Below are positions 33,784-40,705 of a stretch of DNA of 40,705 nucleotides, one piece after another. The notes under the pieces are model-generated. The model saw only the letters and a program-made list of their open reading frames with translations. It was not told the DNA's origin and did not search any database. The DNA is from CAZFHP01 sp964519365 (lineage in GTDB: Bacteria; Babelota; Babeliae; Babelales; RVW-14), in assembly GCA_964519365.1 (NCBI GenBank), contig CAZFHP010000008.1:1-40705 (forward strand). Direction: 5' to 3'. Position numbers and translations under genes: made by a program. Numbering within the stretch: the first letter of the stretch is position 1; each line of letters opens with the position of its first letter.

Positions 33784-35475
33784 ATGAAAAAAACTATACG
33801 TTTATTTTTCATACTTTTGTTTTTGGGCATTAAAACACATAATGTTTCAGGGGCTGTTGCTACGCCAACGCAGGTTTTACAAGTTAAGAATACCCCTAAA
33901 AAGCATAGTGTTGAGCCAATAGAGCGTTCTATTTTTACCCACGATGCATGGCCAGAAGAAATGTTTTGGGAATTAGCGTTGCCCAACGGCCAAAAAATTA
34001 AATATTGCATGCATGAGCACAAAAAACCAATGATTAAAGCGTCTCCAGCTGGAATGAATGTTTTTAGTGTTTGTTTGCTTCGTCCAAAAGAAAAACGTAA
34101 TTGTCGTGCTTTGCAGTATCAAAAAGGGCTTCTTGATGCGGTTAAGAAATTGCAGACACATTTTCCGAGATGGATTTTACGTGTTTATTTCGATGCGTCT
34201 CTTATTGCCCCACGTGATAGATATACTTATACAGAAGATATAGAAGAAGAATGCGTACAAGATGAGTCTCGTGAAATTTGGATTCCTCTTCTTAATAAAT
34301 TAGCCCAGGAACCAAATGTTCAATTGATGCAGTATTATTTTCCGAATTTCGCAATTAGAGGTGATAAACATCATCATTTGGGGCTATTTGGTACGGTTGT
34401 TCGTTTTATGGCTGCTTTTGACCCATCTGTTAATAGAATGTTTTGTTGGGATGCTGATTCAATAATAACACCAGAACTAAAAAACATGATTACGCAATGG
34501 GTGAAATCTGGCAAAACAGCTATTTTCCCATTTTCTGATAAATATTGGCCTAAGTGGAGCAAGGGAATTGTTAAAAGAAATGGAGTTCCATTTTTTTGTT
34601 TAGGTGGTTATTGGGGGCTTAAGTGGCAAGCTAACAATGTGCCATTAAGAAGATTATTTGGGGCTTTTTGGGGAATAGGCATAAGAAATCTTATTGATAG
34701 GGTTGAGCGTGATGGTAAGGGTTTATGTGATTTTGGATTTGATGAGATATTGCTTAACCAGATATTTGCACCTGTATTTTATCGTGATGCTTATGTTTGC
34801 AAGTTTTCTTCTTCTTATCCTACGGTTGTTCTTCGTTATGGAAATAAATCAGAAACTTTTTTTGATCCCCAAATAATTATATTTCGAAATCCTATAAGAC
34901 TATTGAAAGGGTTTTGCCCAAAAGAATTATCGCATGTTACGATACAAGATATTGAACAGATTTTTATAAAGTTTTTTTTACAAAATAACATTAATCCAAG
35001 TTCTTGGTTAGGGATGTTAATGAATGATTATGAGCTTAAAATTGCAGTGGCAAGAGGGTTTAAAGATACTCGTTTAAAATTTTTGTCGCAACATAGTGAT
35101 ACTGTTATAGATTATTTAAGAAGAGAAGATAATATTCTTGATGTTGATGATTTGGCAGAGACAGTAGAAAAATATGGGTTTTATGCTCTTGATGGTAAAT
35201 ACTTATTTCGTGATATTGCGAACGAAGAGTTTTTATTTTTAGAGTGCGTGAGAGTAATAAAGCATGATGATATGTTTTTTAGTTCATTGCATTTTTGGAA
35301 CAACAAAGCGTTTGATATATTTTTTGTTCAGGAAATAAAGACGTTGCTTGAAAAAAAACGATTAGAGTTAGAGCGTTTAGCGAATAAAAAGCGTAAGGCT
35401 GTTAATACGCAAACTTTAGGGCCAGTTCAGAAGCAAGAGCGCTTAGAAGTTCTTTCTGTTGAGCCTGTCAACTAA
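33784..35475 (+). CDS. exported glycosyltransferase-like protein with DxD motif, paralogue 2
   Basis: This is the tandem paralogue of the gene at 32.2 kb; the product is about 563 residues from the ATG at 33784 (GGAGG 8 nt upstream). The signal peptide is nearly identical (KKTIRLFFILLFLGIKTHNVSGAVA). The shared core has ILRVYFDASLIAPRDR, NVQLMQYYFPNF, GLFGTVVRFMAAFDPSVNRMF, CWDADSIITPELKNMITQW (D223, D225) and PFFCLGGYWGLKWQ. There is a small acidic insert after residue 140 (EDIEEECVQDESRE). A different C-terminal region of about 240 residues ends in a charged helix with KKRK at about 535. The core suggests a nucleotide-sugar-dependent transferase; the extension may set the target. It is followed by a strong terminator, so it is its own unit. 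Confidence 0.6.
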   Translation: MKKTIRLFFILLFLGIKTHNVSGAVATPTQVLQVKNTPKKHSVEPIERSIFTHDAWPEEMFWELALPNGQKIKYCMHEHKKPMIKASPAGMNVFSVCLLRPKEKRNCRALQYQKGLLDAVKKLQTHFPRWILRVYFDASLIAPRDRYTYTEDIEEECVQDESREIWIPLLNKLAQEPNVQLMQYYFPNFAIRGDKHHHLGLFGTVVRFMAAFDPSVNRMFCWDADSIITPELKNMITQWVKSGKTAIFPFSDKYWPKWSKGIVKRNGVPFFCLGGYWGLKWQANNVPLRRLFGAFWGIGIRNLIDRVERDGKGLCDFGFDEILLNQIFAPVFYRDAYVCKFSSSYPTVVLRYGNKSETFFDPQIIIFRNPIRLLKGFCPKELSHVTIQDIEQIFIKFFLQNNINPSSWLGMLMNDYELKIAVARGFKDTRLKFLSQHSDTVIDYLRREDNILDVDDLAETVEKYGFYALDGKYLFRDIANEEFLFLECVRVIKHDDMFFSSLHFWNNKAFDIFFVQEIKTLLEKKRLELERLANKKRKAVNTQTLGPVQKQERLEVLSVEPVN

Positions 35476-35549
35476 ACAGCGCAGAAAAAACACGTTTGCG
35501 TTGATAAATCTTTAAAGTTTTGAATAAAATTCTCAAGAGTATTATGCTG

Positions 35550-35578
35550 AGAGCTGATCTTACGATCAGCTCTTTTTT
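35550..35578 (+). terminator. rho-independent terminator after paralogue 2
   Basis: Stem AGAGCTGATC (35550-35559), loop TTAC, stem GATCAGCTCT (35564-35573), then a run of T to 35578. A classic intrinsic terminator, 75 nt after the stop codon. Confidence 0.93.
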
Positions 35579-35620
35579 GTTGTGTTTTTATGCGTGGTGT
35601 ATTTTATAACGGAGTAGTAT

Positions 35621-36289
35621 ATGAACCAGATCACTGTTTTTGCTCGAAGATTATTTTTTTCGATCCTACTTGTAAGTGTGTTTTCGTCTGTGTTGTTTGG
35701 GATAAGTAAACGAACAGAAGAAATTACCGCGATTTTAGAAAAATATGATGTGGAAGATTTTGCGCGACTACCTGAAGAAGGCGTAAAAAAAGAATTTGCT
35801 CTTTTTTCAAAGCTTATTGAAAAACACGATGATGATGGTTATCATTTTGCCTTTGGTCATTATTTTGACAATAGAGATCTTCGAACAGTTTTTTTTATCG
35901 CTGTTGAAAAAAGATATCAATTGGTTGCCAAATATATATTGGAGCTTTTTAAAAACGATCGTTGGTTTAATAGTAATGTTCAAGCTTTGTGTAAAGCGAT
36001 TAAAACAGCATCTGAAAATGGATGTTTCGTGATTGTTAAAAGTTTGCTTGATTATTTTGAAGAAGAATCTATAGATATTGACATGCGAGATATAATAGTT
36101 GCTTATAATTTTGCTTTTCAAAGGGGACATCATGACGTTCGACTTTGTTTAAAAGGGTATGCAAAAAAACGATGGGGTTGCTGGGCGCTTCCCGTATATT
36201 TTAATGTAGCAGGAGCGCTTTGGACGCATGGGCTAAGTAAAATTTTTTATTCCAAAGAAAAGCGAAAAAGTCTTGTTCAAGAAGCTTAG
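35621..36289 (+). CDS. exported protein with degenerate ankyrin-like repeats
   Basis: The 222-residue product from the ATG at 35621 (GGAG about 8 nt upstream) has a signal peptide (FARRLFFSILLVSVFSSVLFG). Three helical-pair units then resemble ankyrin repeats: LRTVFFIAVEKRYQLVAKYILELF, LCKAIKTASENGCFVIVKSLLDYF and IIVAYNFAFQRGHHDVRLCLKGYA. The A/S..G..[VL]V..LL spacing is kept, but the TPLH consensus is lost. The C-terminal segment WALPVYFNVAGALWTHGL is more hydrophobic. Ankyrin repeats bind proteins and are common in secreted effectors of intracellular bacteria; an effector role here is inference. It has its own transcription unit after the terminator at 35.57 kb. Confidence 0.65.
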   Translation: MNQITVFARRLFFSILLVSVFSSVLFGISKRTEEITAILEKYDVEDFARLPEEGVKKEFALFSKLIEKHDDDGYHFAFGHYFDNRDLRTVFFIAVEKRYQLVAKYILELFKNDRWFNSNVQALCKAIKTASENGCFVIVKSLLDYFEEESIDIDMRDIIVAYNFAFQRGHHDVRLCLKGYAKKRWGCWALPVYFNVAGALWTHGLSKIFYSKEKRKSLVQEA

Positions 36290-36449
36290 AAACTTTTGAG
36301 AGGGATTGATTCCTAACGGTTTTTTGGAGCTTAAAATAGAGAAGATTGCGAGCATTCGCAAGCTTTGTTATGCTCAGTCAAGACGCATATTGAAACATGC
36401 ATATAAAATATATGAATTAAAAATGGGATTGAGATAAGGGAGCTTCTTC

Positions 36450-38201
36450 ATGCTGAGAAAGAAAATAGGTGATATTCTTATCGAGCTGGGCGTGCTTACG
36501 CAAGAGCAGCTTCAAGAGTGTTTAAAAGAACAAAAGACGACGGGCAAGCTTTTTGGGCAAATTTTGCTTGAAAAAGGGTTTGTGTCAAATAATGATCTTG
36601 CCCGTGCTTTGGCCAAGCAAGTAGAGGTTCCGTTTATTGAATCGATTACTGAGCAGATGGCTGATATTGAGTTGCTCAGGAAAGTACCTTTAAAATTTTT
36701 AAAGCAGCACAGTGTTATTCCTATTATGTTTGAAGGGAAAAAAACGATTGTAACAGCAAACCCAAGAGACCTGCAGCCTCTTGATAACTTATCTTTACTT
36801 ATGACTGGAGATGTTCGCTATGCTGTTTCGACCGAGACTGCTATTAGTGATGCGATTAATAAATATTACCCGTTAGAAACAAGTCGTGAGATGATGGAGG
36901 AGCTGACGGAAGAAGAAGGCGAGTATATTCCTGAGGCGATCGAAGAAAAAGACATTATGGAGATGGCCAACGAAGCTCCGATTGTTAAGTTGGTTAATCA
37001 TGTCTTATTTCAGGCTGTTAAAGAAGGGGCATCAGATATTCATATAGAGCCGTATGAAAAAGAGTTACGTGTTCGGTATCGTATCGATGGTAATTTATAC
37101 CAAAGAGTTATACCCCCTAAGAGATATCAGGGTGCGATTGTTTCTCGTATAAAAATCATGTCAAATTTAAATATTGCAGAAAAGCGTATACCTCAAGATG
37201 GTCGCATAGCTATAAAAGTTGCAGACAAAGCAATTGACCTTCGTGTTTCCATTTTGCCGTGTAGTTTTGGTGAGCGTGTGGTGATGCGTTTATTTGATAA
37301 AACCAAAACAGCTCGAGATTTAGAATTTCTTAATTTGAGTGAAAAAGATTATGATCTTGTTCGTAAAACAATTGAGCGGCCCAACGGGATTATTCTAGTC
37401 AGTGGTCCAACGGGTTCTGGTAAAACGTCTAGTCTTTATTCGATTTTAAGTCGACTAAACGAACCTGATGTTAATATAATCACGGTAGAAAATCCGGTTG
37501 AATCGACAATTCATGGGATTAATCAAGTAGAAGTAAATGAAAAAGTAGGACTTACGTTTGCAAGTGCTTTGCGTTCGATTTTGCGTCAAGATCCTGATAT
37601 TGTTTTGATTGGTGAAATTCGTGATGGGGAAACGGCCCAAATTGCAGCACAAGCTGCTTTGACGGGGCATTTGGTCTTGAGTACAATTCATACAAATAAT
37701 GCGCCTGCGACGGTTACGCGTTTAATTGATATGGGTGTAGAACCGTTTTTGATAGCGTCTTCGTTAATTCTTGTTATTTCTCAGCGACTTGTTAGAAAGC
37801 TATGTGATAAGTGTAAGCAAGAATATACGCCGACAGACGAAATGATTTATCGCCTTGGGATAACCAAAAAAGAAGCTGCAGGTATTACGTTTTATAAGCC
37901 TGTTGGTTGTGATGATTGTTTAAAGATGGGATATAGGGGGCGATTGCCAATTTTTGAGGTTATGGAAGTTAGCGATGTAATTGCGAAATTAATTATTGAG
38001 CGGGTTGATTCGTCGGTTATTCGAACTCAAGCATTAAAAGAGGGGATGATGCTTTTGGGAATGGATGGTGTGCGTAATATACGAGCTGGCAAAACGACCA
38101 TAGAAGAAGTTATGTCTGTTGCGTATGTTGAAGAAAAAGAAGAAGAAGCGCTAACACCAACGTCAGAGCAGGAGTCGCAGGAAGAGCCTGAGGGGAAATA
38201 G
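36450..38201 (+). CDS. pilB: type IV pilus / type II secretion assembly ATPase (PilB/GspE)
   Basis: This hexameric ATPase drives pilin assembly at the inner membrane. The 583-residue protein has an N-terminal MshEN-type domain (KIGDILIELGVLTQEQLQECL). The ATPase core has Walker A VSGPTGSGKTSSLY (about 319-326), the Asp box VENPVESTIHGINQVEV, Walker B DPDIVLIGEIRDGETA and the His box HLVLSTIHTNNAP. The zinc cysteines lie in CDKCKQ and GCDDCLKMGYRGR. The C-terminal tail is acidic (EEKEEEALTPTSEQESQEEPEG). PilO-, PilP- and secretin-like genes follow, so it serves a pilus or pseudopilus system; whether T4P or T2SS cannot be decided from these genes alone. Confidence 0.93.
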   Translation: MLRKKIGDILIELGVLTQEQLQECLKEQKTTGKLFGQILLEKGFVSNNDLARALAKQVEVPFIESITEQMADIELLRKVPLKFLKQHSVIPIMFEGKKTIVTANPRDLQPLDNLSLLMTGDVRYAVSTETAISDAINKYYPLETSREMMEELTEEEGEYIPEAIEEKDIMEMANEAPIVKLVNHVLFQAVKEGASDIHIEPYEKELRVRYRIDGNLYQRVIPPKRYQGAIVSRIKIMSNLNIAEKRIPQDGRIAIKVADKAIDLRVSILPCSFGERVVMRLFDKTKTARDLEFLNLSEKDYDLVRKTIERPNGIILVSGPTGSGKTSSLYSILSRLNEPDVNIITVENPVESTIHGINQVEVNEKVGLTFASALRSILRQDPDIVLIGEIRDGETAQIAAQAALTGHLVLSTIHTNNAPATVTRLIDMGVEPFLIASSLILVISQRLVRKLCDKCKQEYTPTDEMIYRLGITKKEAAGITFYKPVGCDDCLKMGYRGRLPIFEVMEVSDVIAKLIIERVDSSVIRTQALKEGMMLLGMDGVRNIRAGKTTIEEVMSVAYVEEKEEEALTPTSEQESQEEPEGK

Positions 38202-38296
38202 ATTTAAAAAAAGTATTTACATTGTTTTTATCTCTTTTTTATCTTACACAGAGTAATTGTTTTTTTGTATGTGTGCGTATGATATAAGAGTGTAGT

Positions 38297-38851
38297 ATGC
38301 CATTTTGGTTAAACGATAATAAATTCTTTGCAATTTCGCGTCGACTTTCGATGTTCCATAGGCTTGGTATTACGCTGTTATGTTTGATACTTGTTTTTTT
38401 GGGCTGGTTTTTAATGTCGTATTTTCCGTTACAATTAGATTTAAAGAGTATTAGTAGTAATCTTTGTTCTTGTGAAAAACAAAAAGAAACACATGAGAAA
38501 ACGCTGAGTTGTTTTTATGCGAGTGAAAAAAAATTAAAGCATGAGAGAGATATATATGACAAGCTGATAGCACAAAAACAAGATAAGCAAGAATTTTCAG
38601 GTTTTATTTTTACGCAGGCAAAAAAATATAATGTGCGATGTGATACGATGAATTATTTGGGGGATAAAAAGTACGATAGTTTAGAGCTTAAAGTACATGC
38701 TTGTTTTAATGAGATAGTATCTTTTTTGCGTGAAATCCATAGGTCAAACTATCCGGTTGTTTTTACAAAACTTATTCTTGATCGAGAAAAAGAAAACGAT
38801 AAAAAAAATAGTATAACAGCTGAAGTAATAATGCGATTAGATCATATGTAA
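38297..38851 (+). CDS. PilO/GspM-like inner-membrane alignment protein
   Basis: PilO connects the cytoplasmic and outer-membrane parts of the pilus machine. The 184-residue protein has a short cytoplasmic start, one membrane helix (LGITLLCLILVFLGWFLMSYF), a coiled-coil region (about 45-95, rich in Lys and Glu) and a small C-terminal alpha/beta domain (SGFIFTQAKKYNVRC ... LELKVHACFNEIVSFLREI). This matches the PilO layout. Sequence identity to known PilO is low, and the call leans on architecture and neighbours. No pilM or pilN lies between it and pilB. Confidence 0.7.
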   Translation: MPFWLNDNKFFAISRRLSMFHRLGITLLCLILVFLGWFLMSYFPLQLDLKSISSNLCSCEKQKETHEKTLSCFYASEKKLKHERDIYDKLIAQKQDKQEFSGFIFTQAKKYNVRCDTMNYLGDKKYDSLELKVHACFNEIVSFLREIHRSNYPVVFTKLILDREKENDKKNSITAEVIMRLDHM

Positions 38852-38880
38852 AATAATATCTAAAATTATAGCGTGTGGTT

Positions 38881-39177
38881 ATGAAAAAAATATATATATT
38901 TTTGTGGGTGATAGTGATACTAAGTGTTGCAAACGTACAGGGTCTTCGTGACCCATTTTTTTTGCCATCACAAGAAGAAGAATCGCAGGATATAAAACTA
39001 TCGTTAGTTGGAGTTATCAAATCAGGAGACAAAGTTGGGGCGTTAATTAAAAGAAATGGCAAAGAAGAAATGGTTTTTAAAGACGATAAAATTCATGGTT
39101 ATCTTGTTACGCGAGTAACAGATGATAGTGTTATGTTGGTTCGTGCAAAAGATAATGAGCAAATACTCGTGACATAA
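38881..39177 (+). CDS. PilP/GspC-like periplasmic protein
   Basis: PilP is a small inner-membrane-linked protein that contacts the secretin. The 98-residue product has an N-terminal signal or anchor (KKIYIFLWVIVILSVANVQG) and then the family opening LRDPFFLP. A beta-rich HR-type domain follows (LSLVGVIKSGDKVGALIKRNGKEEMVFKDDKIHGYLVTRV). It is shorter than typical PilP and lacks a lipobox cysteine. The ATG at 38881 is used; a GTG at 38875 is two codons upstream. The secretin gene follows after 39 nt. Confidence 0.72.
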   Translation: MKKIYIFLWVIVILSVANVQGLRDPFFLPSQEEESQDIKLSLVGVIKSGDKVGALIKRNGKEEMVFKDDKIHGYLVTRVTDDSVMLVRAKDNEQILVT

Positions 39178-39216
39178 TTTTTATGTTGTATGTGTAACGG
39201 GATTTTAGGAGAGATA

Positions 39217-40705
39217 ATGACAAAGCGCTTGGTTCGTGCGTATATTTTCGTTGTATGTGTGTGTGTTGGGTGTATCTATGCACATGAATTTGAGCCGTGG
39301 AGCAAAAAATATGGGATTAAAGATGTTCCCCCAACAGCTGTAAACTTAAGAAAACATGAAAAAAATGTTCGTGAACAACAGGCGTTAAAAAAGATAGAAA
39401 AAGTTGTTTCAAAAATAGTTCGAGACGAAGAAAAAAAGAAACGACGAAAAAAGAAGCGGAAAAGAAAGAAGAGAAAGAAAAAGAAAATTAAGAATAAAGA
39501 TAAGAAAGACCCTTCGAGACACTCTCCCTCGCAAGGCTCAGGATCGCCCTCCCAGTCTTCGCATAAAGCTTCGACGGGCACGGCAGGGCGAACGGGGGTT
39601 AAAGAGACATACACAGTCGATACAAAAGGCAAAGAAGTTTCACCAGAAGTGCGATTTTTATTACACAAGCAATACGAAGACCCAGTGCTTGTTAATAAAA
39701 AAGTTTCGTTACATCTTAAGAAAGTAAATGTCAGGCATGCACTTGATTTGTTGAGCAAGACAACAGGGGTGACATTTGTTGTCGATGCAGATGTTGATGG
39801 GAGTATTCGTAATTTTAATTTTCAAGAGATTTCGCTTGCTGCAGCGCTTAATATCGTGCTGAATAATAATGTACCGCGATTAGGGCTTGTTAAAGAGCTT
39901 GGGATGTATCGTATTGTTAAGCAGCCTATAGCTATTGAGATGTTAAAGCTTAAAGCGCATGAAATGCACGAGCAGGATATGTGCCTTGAAATATATACGG
40001 TTTATCATGCAACATGGGATAAAAGTTTTAAAACGCGTCTTGAAAAACTATGGCACAACATTACAGTAAAACATGTAAAGAAAGATGGTTCGTATATTAT
40101 TTTTGACGATAGTAGCCGTAAAATATTTTTTCGCGGGCGAACAAAGTTTGTTGCTGATTTTAAAAAGTGCTTGCAAGAAATTGACATCAGGATACCACAA
40201 GTACGCATAGAAGCGCGTGTTATTGTTGCTGAAAAAGATTTTGAAGAGGCTATTGGTTTTGAATGGTCTGGGGTTTATGATCGTCGTGCAAGTGTGAGTA
40301 AGTCTGGAATTGGTTTTGTTGGTCTTGGTTCAGGCAAAGGGCAAACGGGGGGTGATATTGATAGCAAGAAAGCATTTGAAAAAACACTGACATGGGCGTT
40401 AAACTTTATCCCAACAAAAATAGTTAACAAAAGCATGAACATACCATTTGTTTTTGGAAACAAAGACCTTTCGACAAAACGACTTAATTTAATTTTAAAT
40501 GCTGCGGAACATAAAAACGAGATCAAAACAGTTTTAAAGCCATCTATGCTCGTTAAAAGTGATGAACTTGCTGAAATTTTAGTCGGAGAAGAAATGCCGC
40601 AAGAAGTACGCTTGCAAGAGACAGTAGAAGGACAATTAACGAATATTTCGACAACGAGCTACAAAGATGTTGGAATGAAGATTAAAGTAAAACCAACGGT
40701 TAGGC
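39217..40705 (+). CDS. secretin (PilQ/GspD-like), cut by window edge
   Basis: Secretins form the outer-membrane gate for pili or type II secretion. About 496 codons are visible; the C-terminal membrane barrel lies beyond the edge. After a signal peptide (LVRAYIFVVCVCVGCIYA) come a charged region with a K/R-rich tract (about 70-97) and a Ser/Gly-rich segment (98-127). A STN-like domain follows (VSLHLKKVNVRHALDLLSKTTGVTFVVDADVDG), then N-domains (FFRGRTKFVADFKKCLQEIDIRIPQVRIEARVIVAEKDFEEAIGFEW). The beginning of the secretin domain is last (LVGEEMPQEV...SYKDVGMKIKVKPTV). TTAGGAGAG lies just before the ATG. The gene is complete on its 5' side. Confidence 0.88.
   Translation, partial: MTKRLVRAYIFVVCVCVGCIYAHEFEPWSKKYGIKDVPPTAVNLRKHEKNVREQQALKKIEKVVSKIVRDEEKKKRRKKKRKRKKRKKKKIKNKDKKDPSRHSPSQGSGSPSQSSHKASTGTAGRTGVKETYTVDTKGKEVSPEVRFLLHKQYEDPVLVNKKVSLHLKKVNVRHALDLLSKTTGVTFVVDADVDGSIRNFNFQEISLAAALNIVLNNNVPRLGLVKELGMYRIVKQPIAIEMLKLKAHEMHEQDMCLEIYTVYHATWDKSFKTRLEKLWHNITVKHVKKDGSYIIFDDSSRKIFFRGRTKFVADFKKCLQEIDIRIPQVRIEARVIVAEKDFEEAIGFEWSGVYDRRASVSKSGIGFVGLGSGKGQTGGDIDSKKAFEKTLTWALNFIPTKIVNKSMNIPFVFGNKDLSTKRLNLILNAAEHKNEIKTVLKPSMLVKSDELAEILVGEEMPQEVRLQETVEGQLTNISTTSYKDVGMKIKVKPTVR
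39509..39598. repeat. GC-rich repeat-like insert within the secretin gene
   Basis: About 90 bp of GC-rich sequence interrupts an A-rich stretch of the secretin gene without breaking the frame. It starts CCCTTCGAGACAC, contains CAAGGCTCAGGATCGCCC and ends in GCAGGGCGAACGGGGG. The pieces CCTTCGA, GCTCAGG and GGGCGAACGG are those of a GC-rich dispersed repeat I recall from many bacterial genomes. It encodes a Ser/Pro/Gly-rich linker. Confidence 0.55.

Noticed and set aside
36345..36375. Hairpin TTGCGA-GCAT-TCGCAA as a terminator after the ankyrin-like gene
   Set aside because: The stem is only 6 bp and the following sequence (GCTTTGTTATG) is not a proper T-run; too weak to list.
1..40705. tRNA, rRNA, CRISPR arrays, insertion sequences
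   Set aside because: I saw no tRNA T-loop with matching acceptor stem, no spaced direct repeats of CRISPR type, and no transposase or integrase frame.

Overview
This window most likely comes from the chromosome of a small-genome, host-associated, Gram-negative-type bacterium. The base composition is AT-rich. Lipid A genes (lpxK, a KdtA-like gene), a pilus/type II secretion secretin set and signal-peptide proteins with ankyrin-like or glycosyltransferase-like sequence are present, and few biosynthetic genes are. This combination fits Candidatus Dependentiae (TM6), protist endosymbionts. That placement is an inference from gene content and protein style, not from a marker-gene tree. Both edges cut a gene: metG on the left and a secretin gene on the right.

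Layout. Positions 1-13.0 kb are almost all minus strand: metG, lepB, a tightly overlapping potABCD polyamine transporter operon, a His/Cys-rich membrane protein, a PASTA protein, rnpB (RNase P RNA), a MreD-like membrane protein, a metallo-beta-lactamase-fold hydrolase, mnmA and eno. Positions 13.1-18.1 kb are plus strand: yajC, a short ComEC-like protein, a KdtA/WaaA-like glycosyltransferase, a secreted clostripain-like protease and a family-4 uracil-DNA glycosylase whose ribosome site lies inside a perfect 20-bp inverted repeat. Positions 18.15-18.79 kb are non-coding and carry eight exact TTATCCACA DnaA boxes, four in each orientation, next to an AT-rich block. The G/C strand bias flips here, so this is the best candidate for the replication origin, and dnaA is not nearby.

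To the right (18.8-25.4 kb, plus strand) lie nusA, infB, lpxK, a WecA/TagO-like lipid-phosphate sugar transferase and a probable lipoprotein. Positions 25.4-28.4 kb hold small secreted or hypothetical genes, nfo and a DUF1015 gene. Then come groES-groEL with a very strong terminator and a DUF4143-type ATPase. Positions 32.1-36.3 kb look like an accessory island: two paralogous exported proteins with a DxD glycosyltransferase-like motif, near-identical promoter/leader/signal-peptide regions and NLS-like basic tails, followed by an exported ankyrin-like protein. Positions 36.4-40.7 kb hold a pilus/type II secretion locus (PilB/GspE ATPase, PilO-like, PilP-like, secretin). The secretin carries an unusual K/R-rich tract and an in-frame GC-rich repeat-like insert.

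How it fits together: the left arm is translation, polyamine import and export housekeeping, the centre is the putative oriC, and the right arm is transcription/translation factors, envelope assembly and chaperones. A putative secretion machine sits beside candidate secreted host-interaction proteins.
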